A stretch of 64,000 bases of DNA from Roseiarcus sp963835885 (GCA_963835885.1 CAWIHF010000023.1:1-64000); one strand, 5' to 3'. Counted from the stretch's first letter, positions 1 to 11,121 are shown. A program made the numbers and translations. The notes: a model not told the origin generated them from the letters alone.

Positions 1-30
1 CGAATGCTCTACCAGCTGAGCTATCGGGGA
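1..30 (-). tRNA. Partial tRNA, 5' half only (possibly tRNA-Asn)
   Basis: Read on the minus strand, these bases give an acceptor strand TCCCCGA, then TA, a D-arm GCTCAGCTGGTAGAGC and the start of the anticodon stem. The 5' end is at base 30 and the rest lies off the left edge, so the anticodon is not visible. The acceptor and D-arm resemble alphaproteobacterial tRNA-Asn; the identity is an inference. Confidence 0.8.
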
Positions 31-118
31 TCAGCCGGGCGCGATATAGCAGAATTTGAAGCGATGCAAACAGGTTTTGTCGCTGGCCGCCACGAAGGGT
101 CCTGACCACTTTGTCGTC

Positions 119-1669
119 ATGCTCGATCCGCTCGACCTCCCGGAACTCCTGACCCCCGCCGAAATGGGCGAAGCCGACCGCATGACGATCGCGGCTGGGA
201 CCCCCGGCATCGTGCTGATGGAGGCGGCCGGGCTCGCGGTCGCCGAGGAGGCGGCGCGGGTCGCGCGATCGCGCGGCCGGATCGTCGTTTTGTGCGGGCC
301 GGGCAACAACGGCGGCGACGGATTTGTCGCCGCGCGTCTCCTCACGGAGCGTCGCTACGCGGTCGAACTCGGCCTGCTCGGGCGGCGTGAGGCGCTGCAC
401 GGCGACGCCGCGACGGCGGCCGCCCGGTTCATCGGCGAAGTGCGGCCCGCGGCGGAGGTCGACCCGCGCGGCGCCGACTGCGTGATCGACGCACTGTTCG
501 GCGCGGGGCTTCAGCGCGACATCGGCGGCGAGGCGAAAATGATCGTCGAGCGGATCAACGCTTATCGCCGCAACGGCGGGCGCGTGGTCGCGGTCGACGT
601 GCCCTCGGGCCTCGACGGCGCAAACGGCAAGGTCCGCGGCGCGGCGGTCGAGGCGACCTCGAGCGTCACCTTCTTCCGCTTGAAGCCCGGCCACCTGCTC
701 GAGCCGGGCCGGTCGCTTTGCGGAGAAATCCGGCTCGCCGACATCGGCATTCCGGCCGGCGTGCTCGCCCGCATCGCGCCGAAAACCTTGGTCAATTCGC
801 CGGTCCTGTGGCGGCCGGCCCTGCCTCGACTCGGGCCGGGATCGCACAAATACGCGCGCGGCGCGGCGCTTGTCCTCTCGGGCGCGGCGCATCAGACGGG
901 CGCGGCCCGGCTCGCCGCGCGGGCGGCGCTGCGGGCCGGCGCAGGAATCGTCTCGATCGCCAGCCCGATCGATTCCGTCGCCGTCAACGCCGCGCATTCG
1001 ACCGCGGTGATGGTCGCTCCCTTCGCCGGCCTGCAGGGTTTCGAGGCGCTGCTCGCCGATGCGCGCCGGCGCGCCATCGCGCTCGGGCCGGGGGCGGGCG
1101 TCGGTCCAGAACTGCGCAAACTCGTCACGGCGGCGCTGACCCGGCCCGCGGCCGGACGCACCGTCGTGCTCGACGCCGACGCTCTGACGAGCTTCGCCGG
1201 CGAAGCGGACAAGCTCGGCGCGCTGATCGCGCGCGGCGGCCACGCCGCGATCATGACGCCGCACGAGGGCGAATTCGCAAAACTGTTCGCGGGCGCAGCG
1301 GGCGTCGACGCAGAGGACGACAAGCTGGCGCGAGCCCGGGCGGCGGCGCGGCTGACCGGCGCGGTCGTCGTCCTCAAAGGCCCCGACACGGTCGTCGCCG
1401 CGCCCGACGGCCGCGCCGCGATCGGCTGGGACCTGCCGCCGACGCTCGCCACTGCAGGGTCCGGCGACGTCCTGACCGGCTTCATCGCCGGCCTCGCCGC
1501 GCAAGGGATGCCCGCCTTCGAGGCGGCCTCGGCAGGCGTCTGGCTGCACGGCGCCGCGGCCCGCGCGTTCGGCCCCGGCCTCATTTCCGAGGATTTGCCC
1601 GAGGCTTTGCCGGGCGTGCTGCGGGAGCTTGGCGAATCTGCTCACGCGCCTGGCTTTTCAACGGATTAG
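119..1669 (+). CDS. nnr: Bifunctional NAD(P)H-hydrate epimerase / ADP-dependent NAD(P)H-hydrate dehydratase
   Basis: This repairs damaged NADHX/NADPHX in the cytoplasm. The N-terminal YjeF_N domain (about residues 10-215) epimerises the R and S forms, and the C-terminal YjeF_C/CARKD kinase-like domain (about 225-505) dehydrates S-NAD(P)HX using ADP. Visible motifs are CGPGNNGGDGF in the epimerase, LGPGAG and MTPHEGEFAKL in the dehydratase, and the TAGSGDVLTG phosphate-binding loop near the C-terminus. The start at 119 (MLDPLDLPELLTPAEMGEAD) gives the usual length; an in-frame ATG at 56 would add 21 residues unlike the family. It stands alone, and its 5' side faces the clipped tRNA. Confidence 0.93.
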   Translation: MLDPLDLPELLTPAEMGEADRMTIAAGTPGIVLMEAAGLAVAEEAARVARSRGRIVVLCGPGNNGGDGFVAARLLTERRYAVELGLLGRREALHGDAATAAARFIGEVRPAAEVDPRGADCVIDALFGAGLQRDIGGEAKMIVERINAYRRNGGRVVAVDVPSGLDGANGKVRGAAVEATSSVTFFRLKPGHLLEPGRSLCGEIRLADIGIPAGVLARIAPKTLVNSPVLWRPALPRLGPGSHKYARGAALVLSGAAHQTGAARLAARAALRAGAGIVSIASPIDSVAVNAAHSTAVMVAPFAGLQGFEALLADARRRAIALGPGAGVGPELRKLVTAALTRPAAGRTVVLDADALTSFAGEADKLGALIARGGHAAIMTPHEGEFAKLFAGAAGVDAEDDKLARARAAARLTGAVVVLKGPDTVVAAPDGRAAIGWDLPPTLATAGSGDVLTGFIAGLAAQGMPAFEAASAGVWLHGAAARAFGPGLISEDLPEALPGVLRELGESAHAPGFSTD

Positions 1670-2272
1670 GCGCCAGATTCCCAGATTCTGCAACTTTCTC
1701 GCGGCGGGTTGTCGCGCGCGCCCACGCGCCACGCACCGCCTGCAGGCCGTCGCCTGGCCGGCGACAAACAGGATAGCATGGCTCCTATCGTTTGTACATG
1801 TTTTGTTCGAGACGCGATCAATGCCCCGCTGACCTCCGGCTGACCAAACCGCTGTCGCCGCGGTCGCCGCGAGTTTCACGCACAGCGATTTGTTCTCCGC
1901 TTCCATTCGCTACGCCTCGTGGTGACCTTCGGCGGTCTCGAACCTGTCGCCTTCCTGGTGCCGCAGACGGGAGGAGCTTCGCCTCGCCGGACACGGTCGA
2001 TCTCTCGGGCGACTGGGTTCTTCTCAAACTCAGCGCGAACTCGGGCCACACACAAGGGAGGGAGACCCTTTCCGACGTCGCGACCAAAATCGGCCACGCG
2101 TGACGGTTTCCTTCGCGGACCGAGCCGTCAACTGCAACCGCGGACCTCGTGAATTCGGGGCGCAGGCTGTCGGACAATCGTGTCCGCCAATCCGGAGGCG
2201 CCCGCGAGTCGCTGAAAAGGCGGGGTTTTTACGAAAGGCCAGGATCGGCCCTTTCAAACCCCGCTCCTGTCG
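1670..2272. other. Intergenic stretch with no gene I can support
   Basis: About 600 bases between nnr and a small reverse gene. Several overlapping short open frames exist on both strands, but none has a ribosome site, a recognisable domain or protein-like composition. I see no RNA gene or clear repeat. Confidence 0.5.
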
Positions 2273-2506
2273 TCAGCAGTTGGACTTGGTGCGCGTGACG
2301 CTGTTGCCCATGTCGTCGGACTTCTTCACCGTCTTGGTGGTGCAGCCGTTCTCCTTGTTGATGACGACCTTCCTGTGGGCGGCGTCGGCGTCGTGGTGTT
2401 CGATCACCACCCCCGGCGCAGGGGCTGGCGTGACAACTACGTCCTTGGCGAGCGCCACACCGCCCAGTGAGGCGAGCGCAATGGCGGAGATAAGCAATGT
2501 TCGCAT
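2273..2506 (-). CDS. Small secreted hypothetical protein (77 aa)
   Basis: A 77-residue protein whose first 20 residues (MRTLLISAIALASLGGVALA) form a typical Sec signal peptide with an ALA/K cleavage site, so it should reach the periplasm. The mature part is about 57 residues and polar, with a proline-alanine stretch, a histidine/aspartate patch (EHHDADAAH) and two cysteines, one at the C-terminus, that could form a disulphide. Small proteins of this shape are common in Rhizobiales, but I do not recognise a named family. It is monocistronic on the minus strand between two gene-poor stretches. No function can be assigned. Confidence 0.65.
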   Translation of the reverse strand: MRTLLISAIALASLGGVALAKDVVVTPAPAPGVVIEHHDADAAHRKVVINKENGCTTKTVKKSDDMGNSVTRTKSNC

Positions 2507-2857
2507 GGGTTGAGACTCCGTTCCGTTCTTGATAGTCGCCGGGTAACGAACGGGAGAGCCTGGCCGTTCCCAAGGCGCCCCGGCAAATTCAACCGACGGT
2601 TCTGCGACAGCGTCCCAGGCTCCCGGAGCCCGCGCGGGCCTTCCCTGCTGTCGCGCCCTTGAGGGATTTTGATTTCCCTGCTCGCGCGCAAAAATTCCCT
2701 GCTCTGGCTGGGCAGGGAATTTGGCCGCGCTCCCGGGGCCAGTCGGCAGCGGTGGCCCACGTCAGGGCAATCGGGCGACGCGAAGATTCAGACGGTTGGG
2801 CGCACTCCCGCCCCCCTTGCGGGGCTATGGGACGCACAGATCTCGAACGCCGCGCGA

Positions 2858-3052
2858 TATCCTTCTCCAGCTTGCTGGGGAAGGTGGCGCGGAGCGCCGG
2901 ATGGGGTGTGGCCCGCCGCTTCGACGCACGCACGATTGCACAAACACGTCGCGTATCTTCGCCGTCGCCATCCTGCTTTCCACACCCCATCCGTCGCCTT
3001 CGGCGACACCTTCCCCACTTCGTGGAGAAGGGGAGCGCCCTGATATTCGGGT
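2858..3052. repeat. Dispersed palindromic repeat, family A
   Basis: Two modules: CAGCTTGCTGGGGAAGGTGG followed by GCCGGATGGGGTGTGG, then CCACACCCCATCCGTCGCCT with CACTTCGTGGAGAAGGGG. Related copies lie at about 25366-25560, 55478-55590 and 57205-57350. Each module is a small imperfect palindrome, as in REP/BIME elements. The flanking 2507-2857 and 3053-3288 show no gene. A CCCCCACAAGGGG-type palindrome lies at about 3178-3207. Confidence 0.7.
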
Positions 3053-3288
3053 AAAAGGAGACTTCTGTGCATGCCTTAGCCTTGCGGGGGCGGGCAGGGG
3101 TTCGGGGGTCGCGCTGCGCTCGCCACGGAGGGCGTCCATGAACAGCTTCGAGGTCTGGCGCGACCCCACCTCAATCCTCCCCCACAAGGGGACCACAAGG
3201 GGGAGGAGGTCGCCTTCGCCCGATTGCCCTGGTGGCTCCGCAGCGCCCCGCGGCTCTTGCATGCCGACCGTCGATGGTCCACATGAGG

Positions 3289-3388
3289 GGTGGGAGGTTG
3301 GCGAAGAACGCACCGCTCGCCAACCGGGTCAGGTCCGGAAGGAAGCAGCCCTAACGAGACAGGGCGGGTCTTTGTCCAACCTCCCACC
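3289..3388 (+). ncRNA. ffs: Signal recognition particle RNA (4.5S type)
   Basis: The diagnostic SRP helix 8 sequence GGTCAGGTCCGGAAGGAAGC, followed by AGCCC, lies at about 3328-3352. The ends GGTGGGAGGTTG (3289-3300) and CAACCTCCCACC (3377-3388) are perfect complements, which closes a hairpin of about 100 nt. The RNA binds Ffh and directs cotranslational membrane targeting. Its position upstream of dnaX is the usual one in alphaproteobacteria. Confidence 0.96.
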
Positions 3389-3461
3389 TTCATGCTTCGC
3401 CTCGACCGCCGAACGAACGGAATTGAACACGCTATTGGCTGGAGCCCCAGGGCGAGCCCCC

Positions 3462-3617
3462 GTCCTTCGAGACGCGCCCGCGGCGCTCCTCAGGACCAGG
3501 GCGCGGGGCGCTGGTTATCGCCCCGAATCCCGGGTCGGCGTCCTTCGAGACGCGCCTGCGGCGCTCCTCAGGACGAGGGCGCAGGGCGCTCGTTATCGCC
3601 CCGAATCCCGGGTCGGC
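3462..3617 (+). repeat. Tandem duplication of 78 bp between ffs and dnaX
   Basis: Two direct copies (3462-3539 and 3540-3617) start with GTCCTTCGAGACGCGCC and end with CCGAATCCCGGGTCGGC. They differ at only a few positions. The second copy ends six bases before the dnaX start codon, so the duplication forms the dnaX leader. It may affect dnaX translation; no RNA structure is obvious beyond CG-rich pairing. Confidence 0.85.
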
Positions 3618-3622
3618 GGCCG

Positions 3623-5439
3623 ATGAGCGATTCGCTGTTTCCCGTCGAACCGCCGGCCGCCTCCGATCGGCCTTCGTCCGCGTCCTCCGCCTCGCCCTAT
3701 CGCGTTCTGGCGCGAAAATACCGGCCGCAGCGCTTCGAGGACCTGATCGGCCAGGAGGCGATGGTCCGGACGCTCGCCAATTCCTTCAAGGTCAACCGCA
3801 TCCATCAGGCCTATATTTTCACCGGCGTGCGCGGCACCGGCAAGACGACGACCGCGCGCATTCTCGCCCGCGCCCTGAACTATAGCGTGCCGGGCAAGAT
3901 CGATGCGCCGAGCGTCGACATGCCCGAACTCGGCCTGCACTGCCAGGCGATCATGGATTCGCGCCATGTCGACGTGATCGAGATGGACGCCGCTTCGCAC
4001 ACCGGCGTCGACGACGTGCGCGAGATCATCGAGAACGCCCGCTACAGGCCGGTCTCGGCGCGCACAAAGGTCTACATCATCGATGAAGTGCACATGCTGT
4101 CGAAGCAGGCCTTCAACGCGCTCCTGAAGACGCTCGAGGAGCCGCCCGAGCACGTAAAATTCCTGTTCGCCACCACCGAGATCGACAAGGTGCCGATCAC
4201 CGTGCGCTCGCGCTGCATCCGCTTCGACCTGAAGCGGATCGAGTTGGGCCTGATGATCAAGCATCTGGAGAAAATCTGCGGCCTCGAGAGCGTCGGCCGC
4301 GGAGCCGGGGGCGCTCGCCGTCATCGCCCGTGTCGCCGAGGGCTCGGTGCGCGACGCCCTGTCGCTGCTCGATCAGGGCATCGCCTACGGCGGGCCTGCC
4401 GGCGTCGACCGAGCTTGCGGTCCGCGACATGCTCGGCCTCTCCGACCGGGGCGAGATCGTGACCCTGTTCGAGCGCGCGATGAAGGGCGAGATCGCCGAG
4501 GCGCTCGAGCTGATGCGCGCGCTCTATCACGCCGGCGCCGATCCGGCCGACATTCTCCTCGAAGTCGCCGAGGTCTGCCACTATGTCACCCAGGTCAAGA
4601 TCGCCCCGGAGGCGCCCGACGACGCAACGATCGGCGAAAGCCAGCGCGACAGGGGCCGCGCTTTCGCGCGCCAGCTGTCGATGGGCGCGCTGACCCGGGC
4701 CTGGCAGATTCTTCTCAAGGGCTTCGACGATGTGAACGACTCGCCGCGCCCGCTCGCCTCCGCCGAAATGGCGATCATCCGCCTCGCCTACGCGTCCGAC
4801 CTGCCGACGCCCGAGGAGGCGCTGCGCAAGCTCGCCGAGACGACGGATTATGCGCCGCGTCACGCGCCGGCGCTTCCCTCCGGCGGCGGAGGTCCGCGGG
4901 GAAGGGTCAGCGCCGCCGGCGCCTCGGCGGAGCGCCTCGTCGCGCCGAGCGCGCCTGCGCCCGCGCCGGCGAAGCCGCCCGCCCCGGCGGTCCGGCTGGC
5001 GCGGTTCGAGGACGTCGTCGCCCTGGCGCGGGACAAGCGCGACATCCAGCTCGTCCAGGCTCTCGAACGGGACGCGCGGCTCGACCGGTTCGAGCAGGGC
5101 AGCATCGCCTTTTCCCTGATCGACGGCGCTTCGTCCGGCCTCGCGCAGACGCTCGCCAAACGCCTCCAGGAATGGACCGGCGAGCGCTGGATGGTGGCGC
5201 TCGCGCCGGGTTCGACCGCCCCGACTCTTCGCGAAGCCCAAGCCGCCCGCGAAGCCGAACGGGCGACCGGCGCTGCAGCGCATCCGGTCGTGCGCAAAGT
5301 GCTCGAACGTTTCAAGGGCTCGCGCATTGTCGAGGTGCGCACGCCGGAAACCGCCGCGGCCCCGGCCGCGCCGCCGTCTCCGTCGGACGACGACGTCGCC
5401 TATGCCGATTCCAACCCGCTCGACGACGAAGATCTTTGA
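3623..5439 (+). CDS. dnaX: DNA polymerase III subunit tau/gamma, reading frame interrupted by two +1 insertions
   Basis: This is the clamp-loader ATPase of the replicative polymerase. The start at 3623 gives MSDSLFPVEPPA, a short linker, then the conserved YRVLARKYRPQRFEDLIGQE, Walker A GVRGTGKTTT (about residues 68-77), IIDEVHMLSKQAFNALLKTL (Walker B and following) and the SRC arginine finger. After residue about 222 (4291-4300) the frame moves by one base: the continuation GALAVIARVAEGSVRDALSL is one frame on. A second +1 shift at 4401-4411 leads to ELAVRDMLGLSDRGEIVTLF and the rest of the tau domain. No slippery heptamer is present at either place. Because dnaX is essential, I treat these as probable sequence errors, not decay. 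Downstream ybaB and recR follow closely, as in most bacteria. Confidence 0.9.
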
Positions 5440-5456
5440 ACAAGGAGAGGCCCGTC

Positions 5457-5777
5457 ATGGATCTCATGGAGATGATGAAGAAAGCGCAGGCCATGCAGGC
5501 CAAGCTGCAGGAGGCGCAGGAGGAGCTTGGGCGCCTCGAGGTCGAAGGCCTGTCGGGCGGCGGCATGGTTCGCATCGCCATGACCGCCAAAGGCGAGGTC
5601 AAGAGCGTCGAGATCGATCCCTCGCTGATGACGCCGTCGGACAAGGAGATCCTGGAAGACCTGATCATGGCCGCCTTCGCCGACGCCAAGGGCAAGGCGG
5701 ACAGCGCGGCGACGGAAAAGATGCAGTCGCTGACCGCGGGTCTGTCGCTGCCGCCCGGCATGAAACTGCCGTTCTGA
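5457..5777 (+). CDS. ybaB: YbaB/EbfC nucleoid-associated protein
   Basis: A 106-residue DNA-binding protein that dimerises into a tweezer-like fold and coats DNA. The N-terminal helix MDLMEMMKKAQAMQAKLQEA and the core GLSGGGMVRIAMTAKGEVKS are family signatures, and the tail ends LPPGMKLPF. It begins 17 bases after the dnaX stop with a good ribosome site (AAGGAGAGG) and ends directly against recR, so dnaX-ybaB-recR is probably one operon. The length is normal. Confidence 0.96.
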   Translation: MDLMEMMKKAQAMQAKLQEAQEELGRLEVEGLSGGGMVRIAMTAKGEVKSVEIDPSLMTPSDKEILEDLIMAAFADAKGKADSAATEKMQSLTAGLSLPPGMKLPF

Positions 5778-6383
5778 ATGCCGTCGAACGTCGCCGGCCC
5801 GGAGATTGAACGGCTGATCCAGCTGCTTGCCCGTCTGCCCGGACTGGGTCCGCGCTCCGCCCGCCGCGCGGCGCTGCATCTCATCCGCAAGCGGGAGGCG
5901 CTGCTTCAGCCCCTCGCCGAAGCGATGCGGGTCGCCGAGCAGCGCATCGTCGCCTGCTCGGTCTGCGGCTCGGTCGATTCGCGCGATCCTTGCACGATCT
6001 GCTCGGATAATCAGCGCGACCCCTCGACGATCGTCGTGGTCGAAACGGTCGGCGACCTCTGGGCGCTGGAGCGGGCCGGCGCCCTCAGGGCGCGCTATCA
6101 TGTGCTGGGCGGCGCTCTGTCGCCGCTCGACGGCGTCGGCCCCGGCGACCTCAACCTGACCTCTCTCGTGGCCCGCGTCGCCGCGGGCGGGGTCGGCGAA
6201 GTGATCCTCGCCGTCAACGCCACCGTCGACGGCCAGACGACGGCGCATTACATCGTCGATCTTCTCGCCGACTATCCCGTCAAGGTGACGCGCCTCGCCC
6301 ACGGCGTTCCGGTCGGGGGCGAACTCGACTACCTCGACGACGGCACGCTCGCCGCCGCCATGCGGCAGAGGACCGGGTTCTAG
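5778..6383 (+). CDS. recR: Recombination mediator RecR
   Basis: A 201-residue RecFOR-pathway protein that helps load RecA on gapped DNA. The N-terminal helix-hairpin-helix region contains LLARLPGLGPRSARRAALHL. The zinc finger follows as C-x2-C ... C-x2-C (CSVCGSVDSRDPCTIC, about residues 57-72), then the Toprim domain (VVVETVGDLWALER and later GEVILAVNAT). The C-terminal part with TRLAHGVPVGGELDYLDDGT is complete. Its ATG follows the ybaB stop codon with no gap, which implies translational coupling. Confidence 0.97.
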   Translation: MPSNVAGPEIERLIQLLARLPGLGPRSARRAALHLIRKREALLQPLAEAMRVAEQRIVACSVCGSVDSRDPCTICSDNQRDPSTIVVVETVGDLWALERAGALRARYHVLGGALSPLDGVGPGDLNLTSLVARVAAGGVGEVILAVNATVDGQTTAHYIVDLLADYPVKVTRLAHGVPVGGELDYLDDGTLAAAMRQRTGF

Positions 6384-6475
6384 CCTGATGGCTGAAAGAA
6401 AGCGGCTTCCGCCCCTGTTGCTGCGATCCGAAGCAGCCTAAATTCTTCGCGCAACGTTTTGCCAGGAAGGCTTCA

Positions 6476-7885
6476 ATGTCGGCGGTCGTTCAAGCGTCAA
6501 AGCCTTTCGTTCCGCCGTATCCGGCGCGCCCGGAAAAGCCGCTCGGCGCGCTGTCGATGATTCTCACCCTCCGGCGCAATCCGCTGGAAATCTGGGGCAA
6601 GGCGGATTTCGAGCGGCCGTTCTCGATCGGGCGCACGATCCTTGGCCTGCGCGCCGCCGCCCACGATCCAGCTGCGGTGCGGCGGGTCTTTCTCGACAAC
6701 GCGGCCAACTACCGCAAGGACGACCTGCAGCTGAAAGTCCTGAACCCGGGTCTCGGCGACGGCCTCCTGACGGCCGAGGGCGAGTCGTGGCGACTGCAGC
6801 GCCGCTCACTGGCGCCGCTGCTTTCGCCGCGCCTGGTCGCCGAATTCGCGCCCGCCATGCAAAGGGTCGCCGAGGCGACGGTCGAGCGGCTCGTCCATCG
6901 CCGCGACGGCGCCGTGACGGACCTCGGCGAACTGACGTCCCGCATGACGCTGGAGGTCCTTGAGCAGACCTTGTTTTCGCAGGGGCTCGGACGGGAAACG
7001 AGCGAATTCCAGCGCGCGGTGACGAGCTATTTCGAAAACTTCGGACGGTTGGATCCGCTCGATCTCATTGGCGCGCCAGCCTTTCTGCCGCGGTTTGGAC
7101 GAAGGCGCGGCCGCCCGGCGCTCAAGTTCTTCAACGATGCTGTCGACGCCATCATCGCGAGGCGCAAGGCTCTGCTCGACCAGGGCGGCGAGGCGCCGCG
7201 CGATCTTCTGACCCGGCTGCTCGCCGCGACGGACCCGGAAACCGGCCTCGGCCTGCCCGACGCCAGCATCCGCGCCAATATCGTCACCTTCATCATGGCC
7301 GGTCACGAGACGACGGCGAACGGGCTAACCTGGACGCTTTATCTGCTGTCGCAATCGCCCGAATGGCGCGAACGCGCCGAGGCGGAAGCGGAGAAGGCCT
7401 ACGATCCTCGGCGGCCAGCCTCGTTCGAGGACTGCGCGGTGCTGCGCGCCGTGTTCGAGGAGGCGCTGCGCCTTTATCCGCCGGCCGCCATGCTGGCTCG
7501 CCAGGCCATCAAGGACGACGAAATTCTCGGCAGGCGCATCCCGGCCGGAACGGTGGTCGCGATCTCGCCCTACGTGCTGCATCGCCGACGCGGACTGTGG
7601 GACAACCCGGACGCCTTCGATCCGTCGCAATTCCTCGGCGAGCGGCGGGAACGCATCGACCGGTTCGCTTACATTCCGTTCGGCGCCGGCCCGCGCGTGT
7701 GCATCGGCATGCCGTTCGCGATCGAGGAGGCGATCATCATTCTCGCCAATCTCCTGCGCACTTTCCGCTTCGAGCTCGTCGACGGCCATCCGGTGATGCC
7801 CCAGCAGCGGGTCACGTTGCGGCCGCGCGGCGGCATGAAAATGCACGTCAGACGGCGCGAAGGGCGGCCGGTTATTCACAGCTGA
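6476..7885 (+). CDS. Cytochrome P450
   Basis: A 469-residue soluble P450 mono-oxygenase. It shows the I-helix oxygen-binding motif AGHETTANGLTW (about residues 275-286), the K-helix ExxR in FEEALRLYPP, and the heme-binding loop FGAGPRVCIGMPFA, whose Cys is the axial thiolate ligand. There is no N-terminal membrane anchor. The sequence type resembles the CYP102-heme-domain/CYP1-4-like group often seen in bacteria, not the camphor type, but the substrate is unknown. No redox partner gene lies next to it. It sits alone, 90 bases after recR and just upstream of the rRNA promoter. The ATG at 6476 is preceded by CAGGAAGG. Confidence 0.95.
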   Translation: MSAVVQASKPFVPPYPARPEKPLGALSMILTLRRNPLEIWGKADFERPFSIGRTILGLRAAAHDPAAVRRVFLDNAANYRKDDLQLKVLNPGLGDGLLTAEGESWRLQRRSLAPLLSPRLVAEFAPAMQRVAEATVERLVHRRDGAVTDLGELTSRMTLEVLEQTLFSQGLGRETSEFQRAVTSYFENFGRLDPLDLIGAPAFLPRFGRRRGRPALKFFNDAVDAIIARRKALLDQGGEAPRDLLTRLLAATDPETGLGLPDASIRANIVTFIMAGHETTANGLTWTLYLLSQSPEWRERAEAEAEKAYDPRRPASFEDCAVLRAVFEEALRLYPPAAMLARQAIKDDEILGRRIPAGTVVAISPYVLHRRRGLWDNPDAFDPSQFLGERRERIDRFAYIPFGAGPRVCIGMPFAIEEAIIILANLLRTFRFELVDGHPVMPQQRVTLRPRGGMKMHVRRREGRPVIHS

Positions 7886-7906
7886 AAATTTCTTTGCGCG
7901 AGTCCG

Positions 7907-7935
7907 TTGACACAAAAACCGCGCCCCTCTATATC
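7907..7935 (+). promoter_or_regulatory. rRNA operon promoter
   Basis: TTGACA at 7907-7912 and TATATC at 7930-7935 are separated by 17 bases, a near-consensus housekeeping promoter about 550 bases before the 16S gene. It lies just after the P450 stop codon. The expected start is near 7942. Confidence 0.8.
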
Positions 7936-7941
7936 GGCACT

Positions 7942-8484
7942 CCTCCGACGGCGCGGCGCGCATCCTTGTGGCGCTTGGCGCGGTGGGTTTCGGGAACTTC
8001 TCAAGCGCGCTCCTCCCGCCGTGAGGCGGGGGCGGAGAGTTTTCGGTCGTTCCTGCTTCGCGTGAGCGAAGCTTTTCGAATTCGGGCTCGAGCTTCGAGC
8101 TCTGCAGGCGGCAGCCTCGGAGCCGGTGTTCGCGTCCAATGGCTCAGGAGGCCGGCGTCAGCGGGGCTCTTTTGGTCCATCGCTGTTTGACAATTGCATC
8201 GGAAGGAAGAGAGACGTGGGCGGCGTTGTCCTTGCGGGGGCGTTTTTTGCTGGGTTTTGAGGTTGGCTTGGAGCTGGCTTTGGGGTCTGGCGGGGAACGC
8301 TCCGAGAAGTGACAACTGACGGTCACGTTTCAAGAATTCATCGCGTCTGGTGGTTGGCGCGTCGGAACGTCGTGAGGCGGACTGGCGTGGATGAGCATCA
8401 GGCGGATGTGTTTGGAACTCGTCAAGAATGCAGCAGGGCCGCGCGGTTCTGTTGAAGTGACCAGTCAGCGATCAGATCTCATTT
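7942..8484 (+). other. rRNA operon leader
   Basis: About 540 bases between the promoter and mature 16S, presumably transcribed and trimmed. It is GC-rich with no protein-like frame. I could not identify a clear boxA or the full 16S processing stem by eye. Confidence 0.5.
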
Positions 8485-9989
<1,505 letters not shown>

Positions 9990-10217
9990 GGATTCGGACA
10001 TCAGAAAACAGAGGACTTAAGGACAGAAGGCGTTTAGGCCGTTTGTCCGTCGATGTCGGCATGTTTTGACGTTCGGCTCAGAATCAAGCGGCTTGTCAAA
10101 GCCGCGTTTTGCGGGACCACGCCGCCTTCGTCTCTCTTTCATCCAGGATATCGGCCGAGGGGAAACAGGGTGCGGGAACATCCGCCCTCTGTCCTGCGCC
10201 CTCTGTCCTCCGATCCC

Positions 10218-10294
10218 GGGCTTGTAGCTCAGTTGGTTAGAGCGCGCGCTTGATAAGCGTGAGGTCGGAGGTTCAAGTCCTCCCAGGCCCACCA
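10218..10294 (+). tRNA. tRNA-Ile (GAT)
   Basis: A 77-nt cloverleaf from GGGCTTG to CAGGCCCACCA, with anticodon loop CTTGATAAG (anticodon GAT), T-arm GGTTCAAGTCC and encoded CCA. It lies in the 16S-23S spacer in the standard position. Confidence 0.97.
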
Positions 10295-10302
10295 TCTGAC
10301 CG

Positions 10303-10388
10303 GGGGTCGGAAGTCGGAAGTCGGAAGTCGGAAACCAGAAGTCGGGAGTCGGCCTTCTGACTTCTGTTTTCCGATTTCCGATTTCCGT
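10303..10388. repeat. 7-base repeat module between tRNA-Ile and tRNA-Ala
   Basis: Four consecutive GGAAGTC-type units, a short centre, then the near-complement TTCTGACTTCTG with repeated CCGATTT units. The module can fold into a long imperfect hairpin. The same unit recurs through the operon (10880-10969, three 23S inserts, 14462-14645). Confidence 0.85.
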
Positions 10389-10398
10389 TCGCGGCGAC

Positions 10399-10474
10399 GG
10401 GGCCATAGCTCAGTTGGGAGAGCGCGTGCTTTGCAAGCATGAGGTCGTCGGTTCGATCCCGTCTGGCTCCACCA
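10399..10474 (+). tRNA. tRNA-Ala (TGC)
   Basis: A 76-nt cloverleaf from GGGGCCA to TGGCTCCACCA, with anticodon loop TTTGCAAGC (anticodon TGC), T-arm GGTTCGATCCC and encoded CCA. It is in the usual spacer position after tRNA-Ile. Confidence 0.97.
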
Positions 10475-10984
10475 ACCGGACGAGGGATGGGGCGATTCCC
10501 CGAGGGCCGGCTTAAGCCTTCCCGAGATCCTTCCCGAGATCTCCTTCCGATGCATGTTTTGATCCGTTTCGTCTGAGCGCCTTTGGGCGCGCAGGCGCAA
10601 GGAAGGCCGGGAGGCCGATGAAGGACGGGTATCCGTCCTCTGTCGTCCGATCTCCGTCCTGACGAATATCTGACATTGTGAAGAGGAAGCGCATTCGGTC
10701 GAGGGCCGGATGGGGCGAAGCGTCGCCGGGAAGGTTCGAGAGAGCCTTTGCGGCTTTGAAAGCGGTTCGTCGTTCATTCGACCCTTCGAGCAACCAGTCG
10801 TGGGTTTGGAGCCTGACCGCTCAGATCCCCGGATGCGTTTGAAGCAAAACTGGTCTTTTCAACGCCAAGCGCCAATCGGGGACGGGAAGTGGAAAACGGT
10901 AAAACAGAAAACAGAAATCGGGATGCTCGCATTCTGGTTTCGGACTTCCGACTTCCGATCGACTCGAGAGCGCGCTTTGGCGAT
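10475..10984 (+). other. Internal transcribed spacer between tRNA-Ala and 23S
   Basis: About 510 bases with no gene. Bases 10880-10969 contain another 7-base repeat block (GGAAAACGGTAAAACAGAAA followed by GGACTTCCGACTTCCG). The last bases GAGAGCAATCAAG (10985-10997) are a perfect complement of CTTGATTGCTCTC at 14437-14449, which closes the 23S processing stem. Confidence 0.8.
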
Positions 10985-11121
10985 GAGAGCAATCAAGTGT
11001 CTTAAGGGTATCCGGTGGATGCCTTGGCGCTGAGAGGCGATGAAGGACGTGGTACGCTGCGATAAGTCATGGGGAGCCGCGAACAGGCTTTGATCCGTGA
11101 ATCTCCGAATGGGGCAACCCA

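Noticed and set aside
718..1776. Long arginine-rich frames overlapping nnr, and many similar ones elsewhere
   Set aside because: GC-rich codon bias keeps alternative frames open. They have arginine/alanine-rich composition, no domains, and overlap clear genes.
1658..2177. Overlapping short reverse frames after nnr as a gene
   Set aside because: No ribosome site, no family signal, and three mutually overlapping frames of equal quality.
4291..4411. Programmed frameshifting in dnaX
   Set aside because: The known dnaX signal is a -1 slip on an A-rich heptamer with a hairpin. Here there are two +1 changes in GC-rich sequence within the conserved ATPase domain, which would prevent any full product.
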